Shown here: piece after piece, positions 1-6,766 of the stretch
How the letters are laid out: each line of letters begins with the position of its first letter
How positions within the stretch are numbered: the first letter of the stretch is position 1
Source: DAOTVX01 sp034436015
Lineage (GTDB): Bacteria; Chloroflexota; Anaerolineae; Anaerolineales; Villigracilaceae
Direction of reading: 5' to 3'
Assembly: GCA_034436015.1 (NCBI GenBank)
Contig: DAOTWG010000001.1
Coordinates: 1 to 56,037 of the forward strand
Length of the DNA: 56,037 bases
Position numbers and translations under genes: made by a program
The notes under the pieces: model-generated
Database searches by the model: none
What the model saw: the letters and a program-made list of their open reading frames with translations, nothing else
What the model was told of the DNA's origin: nothing

Positions 1-11
1 AATCGAATATG

Positions 12-65
12 GAACATGTGTTCTGTTTTCGCCCTCATTATAGAACAAACGTTCTCTTTTGTCAA
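12..65 (-). promoter_or_regulatory. SOS (LexA-type) promoter firing leftward out of the window
   Basis: On the minus strand there is a consensus promoter: TTGACA (60-65), a 17-base spacer, and TATAAT (37-42). The spacer contains the perfect box GAAC-AAAC-GTTC (43-54 on the plus strand). A second perfect box, GAAC-ATGT-GTTC (12-23), lies just past the expected start site near position 30. GAAC-N4-GTTC is the LexA box of Gram-positive bacteria and is known from green non-sulfur bacteria. A bound LexA here would block both polymerase binding and clearance. The controlled gene lies left of the window and cannot be named; lexA, recA or a mutagenic polymerase gene are typical targets. The LexA assignment is inferred from the motif. 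Confidence 0.8.
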
Positions 66-87
66 GGGCTTGATTGATGGGTAGGAC

Positions 88-1060
88 TTAAGTTCGGATG
101 TTCGGACTAGGAGGGGCACAATCACCAGGAAGGACGCCAAAGCGGCGCCGACGAATCGCCTGCCAAGCCTGGGGCGAAACAACCCGCTTTGGTTGGAGCA
201 AGAGGAACAAGCCGGAAGAACGTTGCCCTGGTCTTGCTTCCCCTGAGGAGACGTAAGGGCTAGGGCAGCCCCTCTCCCGTCTGCGTGCCAGAACTTGGAG
301 AGAGGACGTCCCTGGTTGACGAATCACACGGCAGGCCCGTTCTTCGAACAGACAGAGCAATCCTCCCGAAGAACGACCTTCCCGCTCCAGCATGACGAGG
401 TATCCATCCACCTGGTCTTTGCGCGCCAAAGGGCCGCAGCAGAGTATGACGCTCGTCATCTACGCCTCCAGGAGGAGACAGAAGCTTCCTGCCCTTCTGC
501 AACAAGCGCGGCGCCGTATTTCAAGTCAACAGCCTGTATAGGCTGGACAGGCTCGTATACTTCTCTTGTTTGTCGTATCACGAAGAAAGAGGACCGCCTG
601 AAACCTGCCGCGACGGGCAAATAGACTGTCGTCTTGCAGAGCAGCAGAAAGTCCACCACGAAGCGAGGATTGTCACTGCGTTGCAGCAATGCACGCTACG
701 CAACGGCCGATGCGTCACATCCCTTACAATCTGGGAGAATATGCTCCCTGGAAGCGACTTTTTTGTCAGTTCCCTTCTGAAGGCGTCGGGCATTCCCGCA
801 TTTTTCACAATCGCATCAACGGCTTTCTGCACAAACATTCAGGAGGACTTGCACACCAAGAACCATAGCGGAACCCCTGGCATGCGAACAGGGCTTTGTA
901 CAAACATGGTTTGCAACACTAGGAGATTCTGTTTTCCTCACCTTCCTGTCTTGGGGGGTACTGCTTGCTATGGCTTATCTAGCCTGCGGCAACCCGCCTC
1001 ATTATTCACCGGCGATCGGAAATAGTTTGAACAGTACAAACAACTTGCACCAGCCGTTTT
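88..1060. other. about 1 kb without a convincing gene; possibly decayed minus-strand ORFs
   Basis: No open frame here gives a protein I recognise. On the minus strand three short frames follow each other in a chain (838-578, 689-456, 459-88). The last two share an ATGA stop/start overlap. Their products are rich in Arg and Ser with odd Cys clusters and show no domain signature. They could be a frameshifted old gene or chance frames. A TATAAT at 1073-1078 probably serves the next gene on the plus strand. Confidence 0.35.
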
Positions 1061-1133
1061 CATAAACTGCGATATAATACTCCTGGGTGGGGGAATCGAA
1101 TGATCCTGCCGTTGCATTCTCAAGGAGAAAGAT

Positions 1134-1574
1134 ATGGCCTGGCAAGAAAAATTTACTGCTAGTGAGTGGCAAACTCTGTTGTTCGCGCCGTTGTGGGTCT
1201 TCTCTGGCATCGCCTTGGCGGATGGCAAGATTGAGCCGAAAGAAATCGAAGCTTTTTCGACCGAGGTCAGTGATGCTCCGCTTTACAAGGACGACCTGGT
1301 GCGCGAGGTGATGCTGGCTCTGGCGGCAGGATTCGGCGACATCATGACCGCTTATCAAGCGGATAGCCGCAAGATTGACATTGGTTTAGGAGAGGTAGCC
1401 GATCTGTTGGACGTCAAGGCCTCTGACCATGCAGACAACTTCAAGCGCGTGTTGCTGGCCATCGCGGCCAAAGTGGCAAACGCCTCAGGCCCAATGGTAG
1501 GGAATAAAGTTAACGACAACGAGAAGAATGCCTTTGTTATCATTGCGCTCTCGTTGCGCGCGAACCTTTCCTGA
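1134..1574 (+). CDS. TerB-like protein (tellurite-resistance TerB fold), possibly frameshifted at the C-terminus
   Basis: The 146-residue soluble helical protein resembles the TerB family, whose members are small all-helical acidic proteins of poorly known, stress-linked function. Visible family traits are an early LADGKIEPKE-type acidic turn (about residues 28-38), the helical middle with MLALAAGFGDI, and a second half with LLAIAAKVANASG. The start is supported by AAGGAGAA just upstream. A TATAAT sits at 1073-1078. The reading frame stops after ...SLRANLS. The +2 frame continues with coding-like codons from about 1563 (EPFLIAKAASSLAEGN), so a frameshift near 1560 may have shortened the protein. 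It appears to be a single-gene unit ending at the hairpin 1682-1710. The TerB assignment is by pattern and moderate. Confidence 0.6.
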   Translation: MAWQEKFTASEWQTLLFAPLWVFSGIALADGKIEPKEIEAFSTEVSDAPLYKDDLVREVMLALAAGFGDIMTAYQADSRKIDIGLGEVADLLDVKASDHADNFKRVLLAIAAKVANASGPMVGNKVNDNEKNAFVIIALSLRANLS

Positions 1575-1681
1575 TTGCCAAAGCAGCCAGCTCTTTGGCG
1601 GAAGGCAACGTTGATGGTAAACTAGGCGACGTTCGCGAGGAGGTATCGAGGAGGAATAACCAGAGCTATTGTCGGTTATTT

Positions 1682-1710
1682 AAGCACGGCTTGCTGGCAA
1701 AGCCGTGCTT
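1682..1710. terminator. perfect 11-bp hairpin, terminator-like
   Basis: AAGCACGGCTT (1682-1692) pairs with AAGCCGTGCTT (1700-1710) around a 7-base loop. There is no good T-run after it, so termination would be weak or factor-assisted. It separates the TerB-like gene from the membrane glycosyltransferase gene. Confidence 0.55.
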
Positions 1711-1739
1711 CGTGTTCAGGAGCGATTGTTGTCCGTCAT

Positions 1740-3206
1740 ATGAACAGGCTAAGTTCGATTCGGCGGCTCATGACGTTCCCTTTCTGTCTTTATTGGCTAG
1801 GGGCATTGATGCGCCTGGCGATTGTTCTGGCCGGGTGGGAATTGGGCATTGGCTTGGATGACATGTTCCAGTATGACATGTTGGCGCGCAGCCTTGCAAA
1901 AGGCCATGGGTATCGCTGGTATGCCGCCGAGGATCTGCCCCTCATACAACCCTATCTTGATCTGGATCTGAACAGCGTTGCTTACGATGCGCGCGGGGTG
2001 CTCACTTCGTTTCGTCCACCGCTCTACCCTGCCTTTTTAGCAATAGTTTACCGCCTTTCCGGCATAGACGAAGGCCGCTACTTCCGGGCGCGCCTTGTAC
2101 AAGCGTTTCTGATGGCCTCTCTTGCGCCGTTGACCTGGACGCTGGCGCGCCGCTGCTTCCCCAATCAAGAACGGCAAGCACGCCTGGCCGCTTGGATGAT
2201 CGCCCTTTACCCCATGTTCCTTGTCTATCCCCTTGCCCTTGCGACGGAGAATCTGTTCTTTGTCTTATTCCTGGCAGCTCCGTTGGTTCTCCTGGCGATT
2301 GTCGAACATTCGAGGAAATCCCCATCCGACCTCCTGGCCGGCCTGGCGGGAGGAGTATTTGGTCTCGCGGCCCTGACGCGTTCCATTGCTCTTGCGCCGG
2401 CCGCGATGGCTGCCTGGTGGCTCTGGCGCACGTCGCGCCGCCGGCGTACGGTCCTTGCTTTTCTGCTTGGCGTCGCGGTGATAACGTTGCCCTGGATTGG
2501 GCGGAACACCTTGCTGCACCACCGCCTGGTAGGCATTGAATCGAGTCTGGGGTATAACATGTACCTCGGCTATCACCCGCAAGGAACAGGCACCTTTCAG
2601 TACCCGCAATCGCTTGACTTACTGCCCATCCTGGACGATGGATTGCGCGATGCTGTCGGTCGCCAGAGGGCATGGGAGTTCATTCGTGCAGATCCTTGGC
2701 GAGTCCCCTACCTCGTCCTTTGCAGGGCAGGACATTTCTTTAGTCTGGAACAGCGCGCGCTGATTTATTTTTATTCGAACAATTTCTTCGGCTATATTCC
2801 CTCTCTTGCCCTTGGAAGCCTGATGGCCTTGTTCTGCCTGCCGTTCGTCATCGTGAGTCTCTCCGCTTTTTGGGGGCTAGCCCTAACATCTCACCGACCG
2901 GGGTCGGCGTTGTTGGTTTCTTTGGGAATCGCCTATTTGTTGCCCCACCTGTTCCTTTTTGCCGAGGAACGCTTTCACCTGGCCCTGGTGCCGTTTCTGG
3001 CCATTTTTGCTGCCCAGGCCTGGCTTGGTGGACGCCGCGCTCTCGTGACGCGCTGGCAAGAACGAGGCGGAAGGCGAGCGATTATCCTGGCGGGCCTATG
3101 TATTCTGTTATTGGTAGTAAACTGGGGACTCGAAATTTTCCGCGATGCCGACAAATTGATTCTACTTTTCGGGCCACAAGGGAATCAGGCCTACTTCGCT
3201 TATTGA
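1740..3206 (+). CDS. GT39-type membrane glycosyltransferase (ArnT/PMT-like)
   Basis: This 488-residue polytopic membrane protein matches the glycosyltransferase 39 (PMT_2/ArnT-like) superfamily. These enzymes move a sugar from a polyprenyl-phosphate carrier to a lipid or protein on the outer face of the membrane. The first outer loop carries the acidic pair D40-D41 followed by Y45 and D46, the expected position of the catalytic acid. About ten hydrophobic segments follow, with a large soluble loop after about residue 270 (SLGYNMYLGYHPQGTGTF) as in this family. The start is uncertain: AGGAG at about 1719 is far from ATG 1740, and ATG 1770 is an alternative. The CPBP gene starts 12 bases after the stop, so the two probably share a transcript. 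The acceptor is unknown. Confidence 0.75.
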   Translation: MNRLSSIRRLMTFPFCLYWLGALMRLAIVLAGWELGIGLDDMFQYDMLARSLAKGHGYRWYAAEDLPLIQPYLDLDLNSVAYDARGVLTSFRPPLYPAFLAIVYRLSGIDEGRYFRARLVQAFLMASLAPLTWTLARRCFPNQERQARLAAWMIALYPMFLVYPLALATENLFFVLFLAAPLVLLAIVEHSRKSPSDLLAGLAGGVFGLAALTRSIALAPAAMAAWWLWRTSRRRRTVLAFLLGVAVITLPWIGRNTLLHHRLVGIESSLGYNMYLGYHPQGTGTFQYPQSLDLLPILDDGLRDAVGRQRAWEFIRADPWRVPYLVLCRAGHFFSLEQRALIYFYSNNFFGYIPSLALGSLMALFCLPFVIVSLSAFWGLALTSHRPGSALLVSLGIAYLLPHLFLFAEERFHLALVPFLAIFAAQAWLGGRRALVTRWQERGGRRAIILAGLCILLLVVNWGLEIFRDADKLILLFGPQGNQAYFAY

Positions 3207-3218
3207 TGGAGTCCTTGC

Positions 3219-3851
3219 ATGAGAACATTCCTCGGCTCTTTCCGTTGCGACTGGAAGATTGTTGTCATCACGGTTCTCAGTACGTTGCTACTGACGGTGG
3301 ATTCCTATTACCCGCTAACCGATCGCTGGCTGGACAACAGTTGGTGGAAAGTAGCAGATCGCTTTCTTCTCTACTTTATTGCTCCGATGTTGGTGATCCT
3401 GCTGGTTTTTCGCGAGTCTCCGCAGGAGTATGGTTTCGTTCTAGGCGACTGGAGAAATGGCTTGCTCCTCACGGTAGGAGCACTGGTTGTGCTAGCCCCG
3501 CTTCTCTGGGTGATCGCGCGCCAGCCGTCCATGCAGCGCTATTATGCCGCTTTGCTGGCAGATGTCCCTTGGAAGGTGATGATGGAGTTGTGGGGATGGG
3601 AATTCTTCTTTCGTGGCTGGATTCTGTTCGGCTATCTTCGTAAGTTCGGGCCCGAAGCCATTTGGTTGCAGGCAGTGCCTTTCGCACTGGCCCACATCGG
3701 CAAACCGGCAGCAGAGACGTTGACTACCATCTTCGGCGGATATGCCTTTGGTTGGGTGGCCTGGCGCACGCGGTCTTTCCTCTACCCTTTTTTCATCCAT
3801 TGCTTTGTATCTTGTTTTGTGATCTTGGTTGCCGCAGGTTCAATCGGCTGA
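3219..3851 (+). CDS. CPBP-family intramembrane metalloprotease (CAAX/Abi type)
   Basis: A 210-residue membrane protein with about six hydrophobic helices. It carries the CPBP signature: WEFFFRG (E about 128, R about 132), FALAHIG (H about 152) and FIHCFVS near the C-terminus. Members cleave membrane-embedded substrates or process bacteriocins and prenylated peptides. The family motif is normally EExxxR; here the first Glu is Trp, so only one of the paired glutamates remains. That could lower activity or mark a subgroup. ATGGAG gives a good ribosome-binding site before ATG 3219. It follows the GT39-type gene by 12 bases. Its substrate cannot be read from the sequence. Confidence 0.75.
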   Translation: MRTFLGSFRCDWKIVVITVLSTLLLTVDSYYPLTDRWLDNSWWKVADRFLLYFIAPMLVILLVFRESPQEYGFVLGDWRNGLLLTVGALVVLAPLLWVIARQPSMQRYYAALLADVPWKVMMELWGWEFFFRGWILFGYLRKFGPEAIWLQAVPFALAHIGKPAAETLTTIFGGYAFGWVAWRTRSFLYPFFIHCFVSCFVILVAAGSIG

Positions 3852-3859
3852 AGGGGAAA

Positions 3860-3903
3860 TGGTATAATGTGCGCCTTAGCGAACGTATTCTCCTCGCAAG
3901 GAG
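3860..3903 (+). promoter_or_regulatory. extended -10 promoter and a hairpin holding the Shine-Dalgarno of the esterase gene
   Basis: TG-G-TATAAT (3860-3868) overlaps the region just after the CPBP stop and lacks a good -35, as expected for an extended -10 promoter. In the leader, CTCC (3890-3893) can pair with GGAG (3900-3903), which is the ribosome-binding site of the gene at 3910. An outer AGCGA/TCGCT pair (3878-3882, 3904-3908) could extend the hairpin. Partial masking of translation is an inference. Confidence 0.55.
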
Positions 3904-3909
3904 TCGCTC

Positions 3910-4878
3910 ATGTATTTTGATATGCCCTTGGAGCGATTACAGACGTACCTGCCGCCTCGCGAAGAGCCGGCAGATTTTGATGCCTTTTGGGCAGAGACCT
4001 TAGCGAGCGCCCGACGGGATCCCCTGGAGGCGCGTTTTGAACCTGTGCAAACAGATTTGAAACTGGTGGAAGTCTTCGATGTGACCTTTCGCGGCTATGG
4101 TGGACAGGACGTGAAAGGTTGGTTTCTTTTGCCGCGTGAGCGTGAGGAGCCTATACCTTGCCTGGTGGAATATATCGGATATGGAGGCGGACGTGGCTAT
4201 CCTTTCGAGTGGTTATTATGGAGCAACGCCGGCTATGCTCATCTCGTCATGGACACGCGCGGGCAGGGCAGCACCTGGCGTCACGGAGATACACCGGATG
4301 TAGGGGATGGCAGCGAGGAGCCGCATTATCCCGGCTTCATGACGCGCGGGATTTGCAACCCCCGCACGTACTACTATCGCCGTCTTTTCGTGGACGCTGT
4401 GCGCGCGATAGAAGCAGCCCGCTCGCATCCAGCGGTGGACCCACAACGAGTAGGCGCTTTGGGTGGAAGTCAAGGCGGAGGGATTACCCTAGCCGTCGCC
4501 GGCCTGGTTCCCGATCTGGCCGTCGCAATGCCCGATGTACCCTTCCTGTGCCATTTTCGCCGCGCCGCTACGATCGTGGATACTCATCCGTACGGCGAGA
4601 TTGCGAATTATCTCAAGGTCCACCGCGATAAAGTCGAAGTCGTCTTCCGTACACTCGCCTACTTTGATGGCATGAACTTCGCCGCGCGCGCCCACGCTCC
4701 GGCGCTCTTTTCGGTGGGGTTGATGGATGATACCTGTCCTCCCTCCACCGTCTTCGCGGCTTACAATCATTACGCCGGACCAAAGGAAATCCGAGTATGG
4801 CCATATAATCGTCACGAGGGCGGGCAGGCATTCCAGGATCAAGAACGATTGGGATTCCTGCGCCGGCTGTGGCCTTGA
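3910..4878 (+). CDS. acetyl esterase, CE7 family (acetylxylan esterase / cephalosporin-C deacetylase)
   Basis: This 322-residue cytoplasmic alpha/beta-hydrolase matches carbohydrate esterase family 7 throughout. It removes acetyl groups from xylo-oligosaccharides and related small substrates. The nucleophile elbow GGSQGG places the serine at about residue 187. The acid lies in LMDDTCPP (about 274) and the histidine in NRHEGG (about 302), all at usual CE7 spacing. The family's early DMPLERLQTY region and the RGQGS motif (about 117-121) are present. Length is typical (about 320). There is no signal peptide, fitting action on imported oligosaccharides. AAGGAG lies 6 bases before ATG. The nearby alpha-mannosidase unit suggests a plant-polysaccharide diet. 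Confidence 0.9.
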   Translation: MYFDMPLERLQTYLPPREEPADFDAFWAETLASARRDPLEARFEPVQTDLKLVEVFDVTFRGYGGQDVKGWFLLPREREEPIPCLVEYIGYGGGRGYPFEWLLWSNAGYAHLVMDTRGQGSTWRHGDTPDVGDGSEEPHYPGFMTRGICNPRTYYYRRLFVDAVRAIEAARSHPAVDPQRVGALGGSQGGGITLAVAGLVPDLAVAMPDVPFLCHFRRAATIVDTHPYGEIANYLKVHRDKVEVVFRTLAYFDGMNFAARAHAPALFSVGLMDDTCPPSTVFAAYNHYAGPKEIRVWPYNRHEGGQAFQDQERLGFLRRLWP

Positions 4879-4886
4879 GGGCGGAA

Positions 4887-5321
4887 ATGGGACGTGTGAT
4901 CAATCCCGATGGCGCCGGCAAAGAGCGCACTCACCTGACGCGCGCTATCGTGTTGGCCTTACGCGAGTTAGGACGCCAACGTGAACCCGACGACGCCACG
5001 CGCGACCTGGCGGCATTTATTGCCCTGGCGCTCGCCGCAATCGCCGCCACAATCGACGCTTCGGTCGCGGCTTGGGAAAAGCGCGGCTACTGGCTCAAAG
5101 CGGATCGCTTTCGCCTCGATTGGCAATGGACCGACCAACTGGCCAGGAAAATGAAAGACGCTGTACTTGTCGAGGACTGGGGGCAGGTGGCTGTGCTGAG
5201 CGCGCAAATTGCCCAGAAACTGGATAAGGTCGCCGTGCCAGAGCGCCATCGGCTAGGGCAGCCCTGGCAGGGCGCGTGGCGCAAGTTGCTCGAGCAGGCG
5301 GGGAACAACGCTCAAGATTAG
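4887..5321 (+). CDS. conserved-looking hypothetical protein
   Basis: A 144-residue protein that I do not recognise. ATG 4887 is preferred over the longer frame from 4869 because GAGGGCGGA precedes it and it clears the upstream stop. It has an Ala-rich hydrophobic helix (about residues 36-58, ALALAAIAATIDASVAAW) and a basic, Trp-containing second half (ADRFRLDWQWTDQLARKM). The pattern suggests an all-helical protein, not an enzyme with a known motif. It follows the esterase by 8 bases, so it is likely co-transcribed. Its stop TAG overlaps the stop TAA of the convergent alcohol dehydrogenase gene within the shared bases TTAG. Confidence 0.7.
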   Translation: MGRVINPDGAGKERTHLTRAIVLALRELGRQREPDDATRDLAAFIALALAAIAATIDASVAAWEKRGYWLKADRFRLDWQWTDQLARKMKDAVLVEDWGQVAVLSAQIAQKLDKVAVPERHRLGQPWQGAWRKLLEQAGNNAQD

Positions 5322-6361
5322 CTCTTGCCCTTTAGTGGTATGACAAGCACCTTGGAGCCTCGAATCTTCCCTTGTTTCAATTCCAGCAAGGCTTGATTGG
5401 CATCGGAGAGAGGATAGGCTTGATATTCTGGCCTAATGCCGGCAGCGACGGCCAGGGCAAGACATTCGCGCACATCCTGGCGTGTCACGTTGGCTACAGA
5501 TTTGATCTCTTTTTCCAGCCAGAGATGAGCAGGATAATCCAGACGCAGCAACTCGGAACGATCACCTTCCTCTTTGCGAATAGCGTTGACGACTAACCGC
5601 CCGCCAGGATTCAGGTGCTTCAAGGATTCCAGGACAGGTTTCCACACGGGCGTTGTGTCAATGATCGCATCCGGTTTCTGCGGCGGAGCGGCCTCGATTC
5701 CGCCGGCCCAGGCCGCGCCCAAAGCACGGGCCAATTCCCGTTCTTGCGGATTGCGGCTAAAGACGAACACGGGAGTGTTCGGTAAGAGATGACGTGCCAT
5801 TTGGAGTACGAGATGATTCGAGCTGCCAAAGCCGGTCAACCCCAGCGCCTGGCCATCGCGCAGATTCGCCAGGCGAAGGGCACGGTAACCGATGGCTCCG
5901 GCGCATAGGAGGGGAGCAGCCTCGCCGTCGCCCAGCACATCGGGAATAGGATGCACGAAGTCAGCCAGGGCAACCATATATTGCGCATATCCGCCGAACA
6001 CATCGCGCCCGGTGGCGCGAAAATCGGGGCACAGGTTCTCCTGTCCGTTGCGGCAGAACGCGCATTGTCCACAAGCGGAGTAAATCCAGGCCACGCCGAC
6101 CCTCTGACCGACCTGAAGGTTGGTGACATGCTCGCCAATCGCAAGCACACGTCCAACGACTTGATGGCCCGGTACCATAGGCAAGCGCGCAGGAAGCGCG
6201 CGACCCTCAATTTCGTCCAATTCGGTATGACAGACGCCGCAGGCAGCGACTTCGATCAGCGCCTCGCCTGGGCCCGGTCGCGGATCCGGTAACGTGACAA
6301 GCGAGAGCGGTGTCGGATGGTTTTGCAGACTCGCTATGGCCGTGAAGACCATCGCTTTCAT
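5318..6361 (-). CDS. zinc-dependent alcohol dehydrogenase (medium-chain family)
   Basis: A 347-residue medium-chain dehydrogenase/reductase that oxidises alcohols or reduces aldehydes with NAD(P). The catalytic zinc site is seen in CGVCHTELD (Cys near residue 38) and GHQVVG; the usual GHE is GHQ here. The structural zinc cluster is CGQCAFCRNGQENLC. The nucleotide-binding loop is GLTGFGSSNH. The set is closest to single-domain propanol-preferring enzymes labelled zinc-binding alcohol dehydrogenase. It is the last gene of a long minus-strand run, 24 bases after the MTH1187 gene. It may handle aldehydes from sugar breakdown, but the substrate is not predictable. Confidence 0.88.
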   Translation of the reverse strand: MKAMVFTAIASLQNHPTPLSLVTLPDPRPGPGEALIEVAACGVCHTELDEIEGRALPARLPMVPGHQVVGRVLAIGEHVTNLQVGQRVGVAWIYSACGQCAFCRNGQENLCPDFRATGRDVFGGYAQYMVALADFVHPIPDVLGDGEAAPLLCAGAIGYRALRLANLRDGQALGLTGFGSSNHLVLQMARHLLPNTPVFVFSRNPQERELARALGAAWAGGIEAAPPQKPDAIIDTTPVWKPVLESLKHLNPGGRLVVNAIRKEEGDRSELLRLDYPAHLWLEKEIKSVANVTRQDVRECLALAVAAGIRPEYQAYPLSDANQALLELKQGKIRGSKVLVIPLKGKS

Positions 6362-6385
6362 AGCGCGTGGACACCCGGCGAGACT

Positions 6386-6685
6386 TTACTTCAGTTTTGC
6401 CCTGACGCTGGCCACCTTCTCGGCCATTTTTTGCAGGCGATCGGTGCGCGTGCCAAGTTTGATGTCCGTGTGTAGCCGCGGGACACCCATAGCATGTAAG
6501 GTTTCGTGGCAGCGACGGATGACCGCGAACACCTCTTCCCATTCGCCTTCTATGTTTGTGCCGTTAGCGTGTAATTCATAGATCAAACCCGATTCCGCCA
6601 AGACGCGTTCACAGGCCGCAACGTACGACGAAAGGGATACACCAACGCCAATAGGAACGATAGTGAATTCTGCGATCACGTACAT
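6386..6685 (-). CDS. MTH1187-family thiamine-binding protein
   Basis: A 99-residue protein of the MTH1187/YkoF-like family (once DUF77). Members are small ferredoxin-like-fold proteins that bind thiamine or its pyrimidine part. Family marks are the N-terminal AEFTIVPIG strand, the middle YELHANGTNIEGEWEEVF segment, and the C-terminal RLHTDIKLGTR. AAGGAG stands 7 bases before the ATG. It lies between the alpha-mannosidase and alcohol dehydrogenase genes. No thiamine biosynthesis gene is adjacent. The ABC permease at 25215 belongs to the iron/thiamine permease group but is far away. The binding role is known for the family; a function in this operon is unclear. Confidence 0.88.
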   Translation of the reverse strand: MYVIAEFTIVPIGVGVSLSSYVAACERVLAESGLIYELHANGTNIEGEWEEVFAVIRRCHETLHAMGVPRLHTDIKLGTRTDRLQKMAEKVASVRAKLK

Positions 6686-6766
6686 CCTAACACTCCTTGT
6701 CGACTGGTAATAGGTAACCCGGTTTCTGTCGCAACGGTAATGACGATAATGTTGCCTTCTGACGTT

